From assembly GCA_963921795.1 (NCBI GenBank), contig OY997657.1:2999316-3063315 (forward strand): 64,000 bases of DNA, given 5' to 3'. The notes beneath the pieces are model-generated. The model made no database searches. It saw nothing but the letters and a program-made list of their open reading frames with translations, and was not told the origin of the DNA. Shown here piece by piece: positions 46,974 through 59,832 of this stretch (positions within the stretch are counted from its first letter, which is position 1; each line of letters opens with the position of its first letter). This stretch comes from Nannobrachium achirus. Taxonomy: Eukaryota > Chordata > Actinopteri > Myctophiformes > Myctophidae. Position numbers and translations under genes: made by a program.

Positions 46974-47168
46974 TTTTTTTTTTTTTTTTTTTTTTTTTTC
47001 AACTTCGACTTTGAACTTTCTCTGGTGGGAGTCGACTTGTGTAATGAAGTCGACTTGTCAACTTTCTCTCCTCTCCTCTCCTCTCCTCTCCTCTCCTCTC
47101 CTCTCCTCTCCTCTCCTCTCCTCTCCTCTCCTCTCCTCTCCTCTCCCCTCCTCTCCTCTCCTCCCCTG
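46974..47168. repeat. Poly-T and (CTCTC)n tract before exon 2 of copy B
   Basis: T run at about 46971-46999. The pentanucleotide CTCTC/CTCCT repeat at 47067-47168 leads into CTGCAG at the exon 2 acceptor. Confidence 0.88.
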
Positions 47169-47182
47169 CAGCATCCTCCATC

Positions 47183-50100
47183 ATGTGTGATGTCTCCAGC
47201 TTGGTGTCGCTGCGTGGCAGCCTGGTCCTGCCAGAGATGTTCCAGCAGCAGGACTACGTCCAGCTCAAGGAGAACAACCTGAGGAAGGGCAAGCTGTTTG
47301 TGGACAGTAGCTTCCCTCCTGACAGCTGCTCTCTGGGATACCTGGAGCTGCCCTGCTACCTGGAGGGCCGTGTGGAGTGGATCAGAGCCTCTGTAAGTTA
47401 TTATTATTATTATTATTATTATAATTATTATAATTATTACCTGGAGCTGCCCTGCTACCTGGAGGGCCGTGTGGAGTGGATCAGAGCCTCTGTAAGTTAT
47501 TATTATTATTATTATTATTATAATTATTACCTGGAGCTGCCCTGCTACCTGGAGGGCCGCGTGGAGTGGATCAGAGCCTCTGTAAGTTATTATTATTATT
47601 ATTATTATAATTATTACCTGGAGCTGCCCTGCTACCTGGAGGGCCGTGTGGAGTGGATCAGAGCCTCTGTAAATTAACTAACCATTTAGACGTGCATCCA
47701 TCTAACTCCAGATTTGAACAACTTTAACCAATTATTTCATGCTATATCTATTACAAAAATAGCAGATCTACAAGCTCACAGTGTGGCAGCGGTTAAACTG
47801 AAGTGATATTGATGAAGTAGGCACTGTGGGGATGTGTGTAGGCACCCTGGACTTGCATCACAACACCCTAGGGTGCTTTGAGACACCCTAGGGTGCTTTG
47901 AGACACCCTGCTCCACAGTAAATCAGGACTGACTTGCAACTGTAGGCTACTTTTTTTTTTTTTAGCTCTGAGCTTGTAGATCTGCTAAAGTATTTTACTT
48001 AATCCTTAATCCTTTGTTTTAACATCTCTAAATACCAAATACAAAAGCTTAACGCAAAAATGTTTTAGATTGATAAGAGACACATGGCATGATGATGACA
48101 TGTCGGCGTACACATCTTATCCATGCACTGTAGTGGGATGGTTGGAATTATAAATTGATGCGTTGTATGGTTACAACCCTATAACTGTCTGTTTGTTCTG
48201 TTTCTTTACAGGAGCTTCTCAAAGCTCAGGGTGTCAGCCTGGAGCCCACCTTCTTCATGGAGAGCGCCTCCAAGTTCGACTACTCTCAGGGACAAGTTGG
48301 TAAGCAAACCTTTTGATTCCCGCAGGTCCTGATGCTCTTCTAGTAGTGCAGTGGGTTATAGTCTAGTCTGTAACCAAACCCACAGGCAGACACTGTAAGC
48401 CAGTTTTTCGCAACCTTTTCAGGCCGCGACCCACAAAATGACCATATTTTAACAGGGGACCCCCCCCCCCACCCTGACAAGCACTAAGAGTTGAGGAATT
48501 ACATTTTGTATAACACGGTTCTGTTGTGGAAATAGCAGATCTACATGCTGTCATTTTAAAGGTGTTAAAAAGTCCTTAAATTGTCACTTTGGAAACGGAT
48601 ACCCTCTATACACCTAAACTGTATGTTGGTTTGTTTACTGTTGAGAGAGAAGACAATGTTTCACATTAAGTTAATCATCTGAGGACCCCCCCCCCCCCAA
48701 AAAAAAAAAAAAAAAGAAAAAAGAAAATGCTCAATCAAATATGTGTAGTTTCTGACTGTGTTATGCTGACCGTAACTGTTGTTTTGTGACTGTGTTCAAC
48801 TGTACAGGAAACCGCTGGTTTCTAACTGTTTTATAAGTATGTAGTGTAACTGTTGGTGTGTGACTGTGTTATACAGTGTGTAGGTAGTGTAACTGTTGGT
48901 GTGTAACAGTGTTATACAGTGTGTAGGTATAGTGTAACTGTAGGTGTGTGACTGTGTTATACAGTGTGTATGTATAGTGTAACTGTAGGTGTGTGACTGT
49001 GTTATACAGTGTGTAGGTATAGTGTAACTGTTGGTGTGTGTGTGACTGTGTTATACAGTGTGTAGGTATAGTGTAACTGTAGGTGTGTAACTGTGTTATA
49101 CAGTGTGTAGGTATAGTGTAACTGCTGGTGTGTGACTGTGTTATACAGTGTGTAGGTATAGTGTAACTGCTGGTGTGTAACTGTGTTATACAGTGTGTAG
49201 GTATAGTGTAACTGTAGGTGTGTGACTGTGTTATACAGTGTGTAGGTATAGTGTAACTGTTGGTGTGTAACTGTGTTATACAGTGTGTAGGTATAGTGTA
49301 ACTGTTGGTGTGTGACTGTGTTATACAGTGTGTAGGTATAGTGTAACTGTAGGTGTGTGACTGTATTAAACCGTATAGGAAACTGCTGGTTCTTGGCTGC
49401 CGTTGCGTCGCTGAAGTTCCAGAAGGATCTGCTGGTGCAGGTGGTCCCTGTGGAGCAGAACTTCCAGGAGTACGCTGGCATCTTCCACTTCAGAGTAAGA
49501 GTACACACCATGCACTTCAGAGTAAAGTACACACCATGCTGGCATCTTCCACTTCAGGGTAAAGTACACACCATGCTGGCATCTTCCACTTCAGAGTAAA
49601 GTACACACCATGCACTTCAGAGTAAAGTACACACCATGCTGGCATCTTCCACTTCAGAGTAAAGTACACACCATGCACTTCAGAGTAAAGTACACACCAT
49701 GCACTTCAGAGTAAAGTACACACCATGCACTTCAGAGTAAAGTACACACCATGCTGGCATCTTCCACTTCAGGGTAAAGTACACACCATGCTGGCATCTT
49801 CCACTTCAGAGTAAAGTACACACCATGCACTTCAGAGTAAAGTACACACCATGCTGGCATCTTCCACTTCAGAGTAAAGTACACACCATGCACTTCAGAG
49901 TAAAGTACAAACCATGCTGGCATCTTCCACTTCAGAGTAAAGTACACACCATGCACTTCAGAGTAAAGTACACACCATGCACTTCAGGGTAAAGTACACA
50001 CCATGCACTTCAGAGTAAAGTACACACCATGTACTTCAGAGTAAATTACACACCATGCTGGCATCTTCCACTTCAGAGTAAAGTACACACCATGCACTTC

Positions 50101-53100
50101 AGAGTAAAGTACAAACCATGCTGGCATCTTCCACTTCAGGGTAAAGTACACACCATGCACTTCAAAGTAAAGTACACACCATGCTGGCATCTTTCACTTC
50201 AGAGTAAAGTACACACCATGCACTTCAGAGTAAAGTACACACCATGCACTTCAAAGTAAAGTACACACCATGCTGGCATCTTCCACTTCAGAGTAAAGTA
50301 CACACCATACACTTCAGAGTAAAGTACACACCATGCTGGCATCTTCCACTTCAGAGTAAAGTACACACCATACACTTCAGAGTAAAGTACACACCATGCA
50401 CTTCAAAGTAAAGTACACACCATGCTGGCATCTTCCACTTCAGAGTAAAGTACACACCATACACTTCAGAGTAAAGTACACACCATGCACTTCAGAGTAA
50501 AGTACACACCATGCACTACAGAGTAAAGTACACACCATGCTGGCATCTTCCACTTCAGGGTAAAGTACACACCATGCACTTCAGAGTAAAGTACACACCA
50601 TGCTGGCATCTTTCACTTCAGAGTAAAGTACACACCATGCTGGCATCTTCCACTTCAGAGTAAAGTACACACCATACACTTCAGAGTAAAGTACACACCA
50701 TACACTTCAGAGTAAAGTACACACCATGCACTTCAAAGTAAAGTACACACCATGCTGGCATCTTTCACTTCAGAGTAAAGTACACACCATGCTGGCATCT
50801 TACACTTCAGAGTAAAGTACACACCATGCTGGCATCTTCCACTTCAGAGTAAAGTACACACCATGCTGGCATCTTCCACTTCAGAGTAAAGTACAAGAAA
50901 TAACAACAACACACAATTTGATACGTAAACTTAACTGTTTGTTCAGAGATCACATAAAGTAACCCATTTCATTGAGCATTGCTATTGATTGACTAAAAAA
51001 ACACTGTTTGACTACAAAAGGATTGGCATCAAATATAAAGTGTAATGCAAAGAGTAAAAGAACTGAAAATCAAGCTGAGCTTGAAACTGTGAAGCTTGTG
51101 TGAAGGAAGCCAAGCTAAAATAAGTTTCACTCGTATGTACCTGTTCAAAAGATGTAACAATAAAATACAACCTTGAACCTTGATATGCTGTTTTCAAATA
51201 GACAAAGTGTAAAACACGGCTTAACACGTATGTTTCATAATAAATATATGAATAATCTAAATCTGCAAAGTAACGAGTAACTAAAGTAGAGGAATAACTG
51301 TAGTGGAGTCAACAGAGCATAAAGAGTACAACGCACTGAACATTTTAAATAATCAGGTAGAGTACAGTGGAGTAAATGTGAGACAGCAGTGATTAATGTG
51401 AAATGTCTTCTTCTTCTCCTCTCCTCAGTTCTGGAGGTTTGGGAAGTGGGTGGATGTGGTGGTTGATGACTACCTGCCAACCTTCCAGAAGCAGCTGCTG
51501 TCCGTCTACTCCAAGACCAACCTGGAGTTCTGGGTTCCTCTGCTGGAGAAGGCCTACGCTAAGTATGACAACCGCTCACCTACTGTATACTGTACTGTAT
51601 GTAGGCCTACGCTAAGTAAGACAGTCCCCTCACCTACTGTAGACTGTACTGTATGAAGGCCTACGCTAAGCGCTCCATTTGGTTCCATTTGTACACTGTC
51701 AGAGTTAAGGGGAGACCTTGAAATGTGAAAATTTGAGAAACACTGCTCTACTCTTTTGTGTTTGGTTGTAAGGCTCTTATACCAGCTGACTGAACCGCTC
51801 TACTCTCCTGTGTTGGGTTGTAAGGCTCTTATACCAGCTGATTGAACCGCTCTCCTCTCCTGTGTTGGGTTGTAAGGCTCTTATAGCAGCTGATTGAACC
51901 GCTCTACTAAACTGCTCTCCTCTCCTGTGCTCCCGTCAGGCTGTACGGCTCCTACAAGCTGATGAACGATGCGTTCCCCGCCGAGGCCTTCAAGGACTTC
52001 TTCGGGGGTTTCCAGATGACCTACAAGTTGCAGGAGGTCGTGGACAAGAAGCAGGAGGAGCTGCTGTGGGCGTCCATCACCAGAGCACTGAGCTACAAGT
52101 CCATGCTGTGCTGCAGCACCGCCATGAGAGGGGTTTGTTTGTTTGTTTGTTTGTTTTTCTTTGTTGTTTGTTCATTCCTCCTTCCTTCCTTTCTTTCTTT
52201 CTTTTTGTCGCTCACTTTTACACAAGGAGATAGGGTGAGAAGTTCAGTCACCCGAGAGAGACTTGGAGAAAGGAGTCAGCTTAGGTGGTTCGGGCATCTT
52301 GATTGATTGATTGAAACCTTTATTTATTCTCGAAAAGAGCATTGAGGTTCACCCTCATTTGCAATGCTGACGAGATTACATACAAAAAGATCAACAATTA
52401 GCATACAAATATATAAAAAAACAAAAAAAACAAAAACATAGACATCAAGTAAGTTAAAAACAATTGCATACCGAGGTAGGGAGATCTAAGAGCATGTTAT
52501 TAAATTGTCCATAGGATATTGGAGCATTAATTTTTAGCGTGAGTTGTAGAGTGTTCCATGAGACAGGGGCATCAAAACAGAAAGCTGATTTACCTAGTTC
52601 AGAGTGAATCGATGGAACCTCAAGTTGAAGCCAGTCACTTGAGCGTGTCTGGTAAGTATTTTTTTTCCAATCTATCAACATTCTAATATAGGGTGGTAAT
52701 TTCCCGTCAATAGCCTTAAAAATAAACTGGTACCAGTGTCTTGTTCTTCTCTCATTAAGGGAAGGCCAACCTGCTCTCTCATAGAGGGTACAATGGTGGG
52801 TGTTATAGCTTTCACCAGACATAAATCTCAGTGCTGAGTGATATACTGTATCTAAGGGTAAAAGAGTAGTAGGGGCAGCATTTCTATAAATGACATCCCC
52901 ATAATCTAATACGGACATGAAGACAGCTTCTACAATCCTTTTCCTACAGATCATTGGGAAGTTGACTTTGTTTCTGTATAGAAAACCAATTTTCTGTCTG
53001 AGTTTGGTGGCTAGATCAGAGATGTGAAATTTAAATGTAAGTTTTTCATCCAGCCAAATACCAAGATATTTATATTCGGTGACTCTTTCAATGGGAGATC

Positions 53101-56100
53101 CACTAAGAGTATGTATATGCAAACCATCGTTGTTTATAGTTTTGGCTCTAGAAAATAGCATAAACTTTGTCTTATTTGAGTTCAAAACTAACTTCAGTGA
53201 AATAAGAGCATCCTGCAGGGTATTGAAAGCCAGTTGAAGTTTTTCCATGGCTAATTCAACGGAGCTGGCTGTACAGTAAATAATGGTATCATCTGCGTAG
53301 AGATGGGATTGGCAATCTTTTAATTTGGACACTATATTATTTATGTAAATGGTGAATAGAACTGGACCTAACACTGAACCTTGAGGCACACCTTTGGTAA
53401 CCTGCAAGAATTCAGATAGAGCATCCCCTCCTCTAACACACGGCGCCTCTCGGATAGGTAGTCACTGAACCACCTATGGGCCATAATATCAAGACCAATA
53501 TTTTTTAATTTACCCAGCAGAAGGCTGTGATTTACGGTGTCAAATGCCTTGGAAAGGTCGACAAATAAGGCAGCACAGTGCTGTTTTCCATCTAAGGCTG
53601 TAGTAATATCATTTTTAACCAAAGTAACTGCTGAAATAGTACTATGATTACTTCTGAAACCTGATTGCTGTGGGCTTAAAATGGAATATTTTGAGAGATA
53701 TGGTTTGAGTTGGTTGTTTACCAATGTTTCCAAGATTTTTGCCAAGCAAGGCAATTTTGAAATTGGCCTATAATTATTAAGGTCCTCCCTATCACCACCT
53801 TTAAAAAGAGGGGTTACATGGGCCGTTTTCCACAAACTAGGGAAAACACCTTGACTGATTGAAAGATTTAATATATGGGTAAGAGGCACTGTAATAATTG
53901 GAGCCGCTAATTTAATAAAAAATGGATCCAAGTTATCCTCTCCTGGTGAGCTCTTTACATTAATTGATGCTAATTCATCAAATACATCATTGAAGGAGAA
54001 GGGAATAAAACAAAAGGACTGATGGAGGTCCAGGCGACAAAACTCATCGCTGGCACTCGGAAGGAGGCCTGCATGTGTTTTTTCAAACAAATCTCCAGCA
54101 TCCTTAAAATGCTTATTAAAAGCCAGGCAAATTTCAGCCTGATCTGCAAGCACCACATTGTCATGTTTAACATGGGTAGGTAGAGCATTTGTGGATTTGT
54201 TTTTATTTAGGTCAATAGCCTTCCAAAAATTGGCTGGGTTCGAATAAGAGCTAGTGATGAGATCTAAAAAATATTTTGACTTAGCTTTTCTCACTTCCGT
54301 AGTACAAACATTCCTAATTTGTTTGAAGGACAGCCAGTGTGCAGGATCTCCTGAGCGTCTGGCACGGGACCAGGCATTGTATCTCTGCTTAAATAAGGCA
54401 GATAACTCCTGTGAGAACCAAGGTGTTGATCTATCTTTAACTCTGAATTTCTTCAGCGGGGCATGTCTGTCAACCGCTGAAATAAAAGCATTAATAAAAT
54501 AATCCAGAGCCAATTGTAGCTCTGAGAATTCAGTTGTGAAGTGAATGTTACTTTGCAGATCGGTTAAAAATGATTGCTCATTAAAATGTCTAAAGTTTCT
54601 TTTGGTAACTGTGCAAAAATGTGTTTTTGTTAAGCGTGTACTCCTAATACAGGCAATTGGGCAATGGTCACTTTTGCCAAGCTCAAAAACACCACTGGCC
54701 ATGATTTTATCAGGCTTATTAGAGAATAAGAGATCAATTAGGGTATCCCTGGTATTGTCCTTCATATTTGGCCTGGTAGTCTCAGTTATCAACTGGGTTA
54801 AATTAAGGCTACTGCATACTTCTTTGAAGCGGTCGGATGTAGCATTATTCCAATTTAAATTATAATCGCCTAAAGCTATGAGTTCTGTGTCTAAATATTT
54901 AGACATTAGGGCTGCTAGAGCATGAATAGAATCTGCCGGTGCAGAAGGAGGTCTATAAACACCTATTATAACTATAGGAGATGGGCCTACCTGTATCCTC
55001 AAAGCAAGGAATTCATAGTAGTTTGGTCGCGTAACAGAGTCCAAGATTGACACAGAGTAAACAGACTTGACATAAATGACCACCCCCCCACCTCGTTTTT
55101 TGGGCTTATCTACTCTAAATAGATTATATCCTGGTAGGGCAATAACTGAATCATTTATATGTTGTTTTAACCATGATTCACCCAAAATAAGTAGGTCAGG
55201 ATCAGTCTGCCTTATTAAGATTTTAATATGATCCATTTTTTTTAGCATACTTCCAATGTTTAAATGAATTATACCTAGCCCTTTTCTATTTTTAAAAATA
55301 TCTGGGGATAGTTTAGTGGATAGAATAGGAACAGGGGCAATCACAATAGGTTGGATCGGAACAGAGATTAAATTAGTGGCTATAACAGCGCGACTTGAGT
55401 ATTGGAAATTATGTCTAATAGAGATTTTAGTAGGAATATGGAACGTGGTAGGTATAGTGAGTCTATCTGGCCACAAGGGGGAGGTAGATATGTGGGTTGG
55501 TTGCTGTGAACCGGAAGAACTTTGCGAAAGACCGGAAGTAAATACATCAACGTAAACAGAGTCAGGCGAGTCAGACTGGTCAGGTCTAGTATACTGTCAA
55601 TCAAATGATGATTGCAAATGAGCTGCCACTGTGCGACTCAGATTAAGTGAAAGCATTTCGCAACCACGTTTATGTGGGTGCAGGCCGTCTGGCTGATAAA
55701 AAGAGGAACGGCTCCAAAATAGAAAGAAATTAGAAATATAACAGAAGTTATAATGGTGACATGCAGACTGAAGCCAATAGTGCAGTGACATTAATCGGCT
55801 AAAACGGACGTTCCCGTGGGGCATAGTGGGCAGAGGTCCGGAGATAAAGATGGTCTTCCCACAGCTACCTAGAAGCTCAAAGAGACATTTAAAGCTACTT
55901 CTGGATATTTCAGACTGCTGGTCATTTGCTCCTGTGTGGATAACAATTTTCGTGACTGACGACGGGAGAGAGGCTAAAATGTCAGGGATTTTATCGAGGA
56001 GACGAGCTGTGGTTATACCAGGAAGACAGTGGACTATCGAATCAACAAAGTGGACGTGTCTTATAATACTATCTCCGATGATTGCCGTGGATGGGGGCTT

Positions 56101-59007
56101 CGGAACGGGTGGCGCAGGAACGGGTGGCGCAGGGGGGGCTTCAGAAGGAGTATTGTTCTGTGTGGGACGGGGGGATGATCTGGAACGTGATCGATAGGAA
56201 GCGTGATCCGCTGTCCTGCGTTTAACAGCCCCTTTCACCAGATTGTGGCGGTCATTTCTCCGGCCAGAGCCATACAACCTGGACTTAACGGAGGGCCCAT
56301 GCGAGCCACCACACGGACCAACCTGGGGCGTTCCCTGGACAGTTGGATCCAGGGCAGAAAATGTATTTTTGGTGGCGAGCAGGGGGACTTGGGGTAAACT
56401 ATAATGGGGACCGGGACGATGGGATCCCTTGCCGTGCTTTGGCCGAACAACCCTGGACCAAAGGGCCGGAGTGGAACTAGATGTGGGTTCCAATCTAGGT
56501 TTTGCACCCTCAATGTCCCACCGGGCGGAGGCATCCAGCCGTGGCAACACGTCCTTCACGGCTGGAACAGTCACGTCCAACTTGGCTGCGGTGACAGGGA
56601 CACACCGGGGCAACACAGCAGGCAACACAGCGGGGACCGTGTCGTCCAGCTTGGCCTCGGTGACAGGGACATATCGGGGCAAAACAGCGGGCAACACAGC
56701 GGGAACCGTGTCGTCCAGCTCACCCGTCGCGACAGGAACGTACCGGGGCTGCTTCTCCTCCACGGCGGGAACCGTGGCATCAAGCTCGCACCCCGCGATA
56801 GGAGCGCCTGGACCCGCAGAGATCACCTCGTCGTCGTCCTCGTCCTCGACTCCACCGCCGGGTGAATCTGGGTTCAGGATAGATGCAACGGTGTCCTGGC
56901 ACACGGTGAACATGTGGTCGAGGAATGTTTCACTCTCCTGGATTTGGTGAAGTTGGGATATTCGCCCCTCCAGTTCCGACACTCTCTGGGACAGCCGAAA
57001 ACAGCCTCCGCAGCCGGGTGAGACGGTGAGTGACATGGTGGTGGTGGTGGTGGTGGCGGCTGGGGAAGGAAAAGAAACTGTGGCAAGTAAAAGTGAAATA
57101 TGACAGCTGGGGCTTCTGTTAGGACCGGTGTAGGCCTTTTAGCCTTGTAAGCCAGAGCAGTACTGCACACTGAGGGTCTAGCTTGAAACGAGACTTACCA
57201 ACGAGGCCCAGAAAACTGGGCCTGTTGCGTTGGAACGGCGTTCAGTGTGCAGTGTGCTGTCATCCTGGGTTGTTCCCTAGCCTCCTGGCTAGGGCTGTTC
57301 TAGTACGGATGCCCCTCGAGCGCCTTCCTAGGAAGGTCCTCGATGCGCGTCCCACTGGGAGGAGACCCCGTGGCAGACCAAAGACCAGATGGAAGGATTA
57401 TATCTCCAAACGCCTCGGTATACTCCCGGAGGGAGTGGAGGAAGTTGCTCAGGATAAGGAAATCTGGAGGTCTCTGTTGGAACTGTTACCCCCGCGACCC
57501 GATTCCGGATAAGCGGTTGAAGATGGATGGATGGACAAGCAGCGAAACCAAGCTTTGCACGCTGTCTTATAACAAGTACAATAATAACCAAAAAGAGAGA
57601 AGATAGTGTCACAAATATCACAGATAAATGATGTTACACAAAGCTTGTAGATCTGCTACTTTTGATGCTTTTGCTTGACGCTGTTATGATCAAGCAGGGG
57701 CCGTTGATTTACCAACAACTAAAAAAAAGAACAGTTAGAATATGGAGGTTTCTGCCAGACAGGGCTGTACAGTAACTAAGCATGGTGTATTCAAGTACTT
57801 TACAATGTGTTACTTGAGTAAAGTAATCTATCCATCTCTGACTGTATCCTGTTGTTTGTGACTGTATCCTGTTGTTTGTAACTGTATCCTGTTGTTTGTG
57901 ACTGTTTCCTGTTGTATCCTGTTGTTTGTGACTGTATCCTGTTGTTTGTGACTGTTTCCTGTTGTTTGTAACTGTATCCTGTTGCTTGTGACTGTATCCT
58001 AGTCTCGCGTAGCCAGACAACTATTCCACAATCTCTGAATGCTATATAGAGTCTGGAACAGCAGCTCCCTAACGGCGAGTATCGGAAACGGGCATTACCG
58101 TTCAATAAAATATATTTTAAAATGTCATTTCTGCTAAGCAGCAAGCTAAACATGCTTATATGATTTTTATTTATATAATGATAAATATGTGTGATGTGAG
58201 ACTGAAGCGGAAGTGACGTGGGGGGCTTCATTTCCGCTTCATCTCGCACTCAACGTTTCTTCCCCGGTTTGCCAGACTGTACTGTATCCTGTTGCTTGTG
58301 ACTGTATCCTGTTGCTTGTGTCTTGCAGGATGTGCTGGTCAACACGGTGTCGGACACTGGACTGCTGTCTTGTCACACCTACATCGTCACCAAAGTCACT
58401 GAGGTAATGTACTGTACCTGCTTATGTTATCTGCTTATTGTAAGTCGCTTTGGATTAAAAGCGTCTGCTAAATGCCTAAACTGTAAACTGTAAAATGCTA
58501 CTGTATGTCTTTTCAAAAGCGAACATTTGTAACTCAAATATTTGCTCCTCGGTGGTCCCTGGAACTACATATTTTGAGATGGGGGTCCGTGGCCAAATTC
58601 ATGTAATTTTGGGGGTCCTTGACATGAAGAATTTGAGAACTACTGATTTAGGAGGATTTAGAAGACATTTATAGAATCGGGTAAAAGAATATTCAAAGAC
58701 TTGCACACATTTTCAATAATAGCAGATCTAGTTCAATAGTAAAAGCATAAAAGTGTGAGTGTGCTTATTTGATGTCAGAAAAAGGCCATGGAAGCAAACA
58801 TTTTCCCATAAAACATACATTTTTCGAATACATTGCAGGGGAAAATAGAACTGTAAACACATGCTGACACAGTGAGTGATCTGTCACTAAATAAACCTGT
58901 TTTCTGCAGGTTTTCGACGGTCCGACCCAACAGCGACACCTGCTGGTGAAACTGATGAACCCCTGGGGAGAAAAGGAATGGAGCGGGAAGTGGAGTGACA
59001 AGTATGT

Positions 59008-59040
<33 letters not shown>

Positions 59041-59055
59041 ACGCACACGCCCACG

Positions 59056-59126
<71 letters not shown>

Positions 59127-59746
59127 TAATATATTAATCAAGCTATAAACAGCTGACCATTATGTTCACAACCATTACTAATATAATACATGGTGATGTT
59201 CAGGTCCAGTGTCTGGGACTCCATCAGCGTTGAGGAACGTGGCAAACTGATCAAGAAGGACGACGGAGAGTTCTGGTAAATATGTCTATCCATAACAAAC
59301 TGTGCACACACACTGCTTGGCTGCCAAACCACAACCTCCACCCCTCATTTCTCACATGGCCCTCTTCTAGCGCCACCATGAGGCCCATTCTTCTTGACAC
59401 TGCTCCTACAGATTTTGCACGCGAAGTGGTACACAGTATCTCTAGAGTCACGTCATCAACGTGGATCTGTTCCATTTAGCGCCACCATCAGGGCAATTTT
59501 TGTTAAACACATTTTTGGACACTGCTCCGACAGATTTTGCCCTAAAATCATGCAAAGCGGTACACAGTATCTCTTAAAGTCATGTCATCAACATGGATCT
59601 GTCCCATTTCACATATTCCCTCCTGATTGGCTACCACTGCCTTCTAAAGTTTGTGTATGCGATGTGACGGTCGCTTATCTCCCGATTAGGGAGTTTTACT
59701 GTTTATACATGTCCGTCTGTCTGTTTTGACTCACTGACTGACTATC

Positions 59747-59832
<86 letters not shown>

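Larger units (their letters stand above)
47183..52132 (+). other. Copy B N-terminus and PC1 exons (2-6)
   Basis: Exon 2 has [20 protein letters not shown]; exon 3 [16 protein letters not shown]; exon 4 the catalytic Cys and EYAGIFHFR; exon 5 [19 protein letters not shown]; exon 6 [20 protein letters not shown] and [15 protein letters not shown]. Exons 2, 4, 5 and 6 each have a minisatellite at one or both boundaries. Intron 6 (52133-58328) is swollen by nested LINEs. Confidence 0.87.
52301..57300 (-). mobile_element. Near-full-length L2-clade LINE nested in the RTE fragment
   Basis: Two ORFs in order on the minus strand (ORF1 57036-55597, ORF2 55476-52454), a ~260-bp 5' leader and a 3' end with AATAAA-like signal and (CAAT)n tail (GATTGATTGATTG on plus). 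Esterase-type ORF1 and endonuclease-RT ORF2 together fit the fish L2/CR1 group. It interrupts the RTE coding sequence between GHL and VRM. Confidence 0.88.
52227..57534 (+). mobile_element. RTE/Rex3-like LINE 3' fragment, split by an L2 insertion
   Basis: 52227-52300 encodes [15 protein letters not shown] and 57301-57512 continues with [35 protein letters not shown], and a stop. The 3' end has GATGGATGGATGG. This matches the C-terminus and GATG-tailed 3' end of fish Rex3-type elements. ACAAG flanks the composite at 52222-52226 and 57535-57539 as a likely target duplication. Copy A lacks the insertion (near 11400). It is 5'-truncated. Confidence 0.82.

Noticed and set aside
57183..57512. 109-codon plus-strand frame as an independent gene
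   Set aside because: Its C-terminal part is the end of an RTE/Rex3-like reverse transcriptase protein and the N-terminal part is the leader of the nested L2 in antisense.
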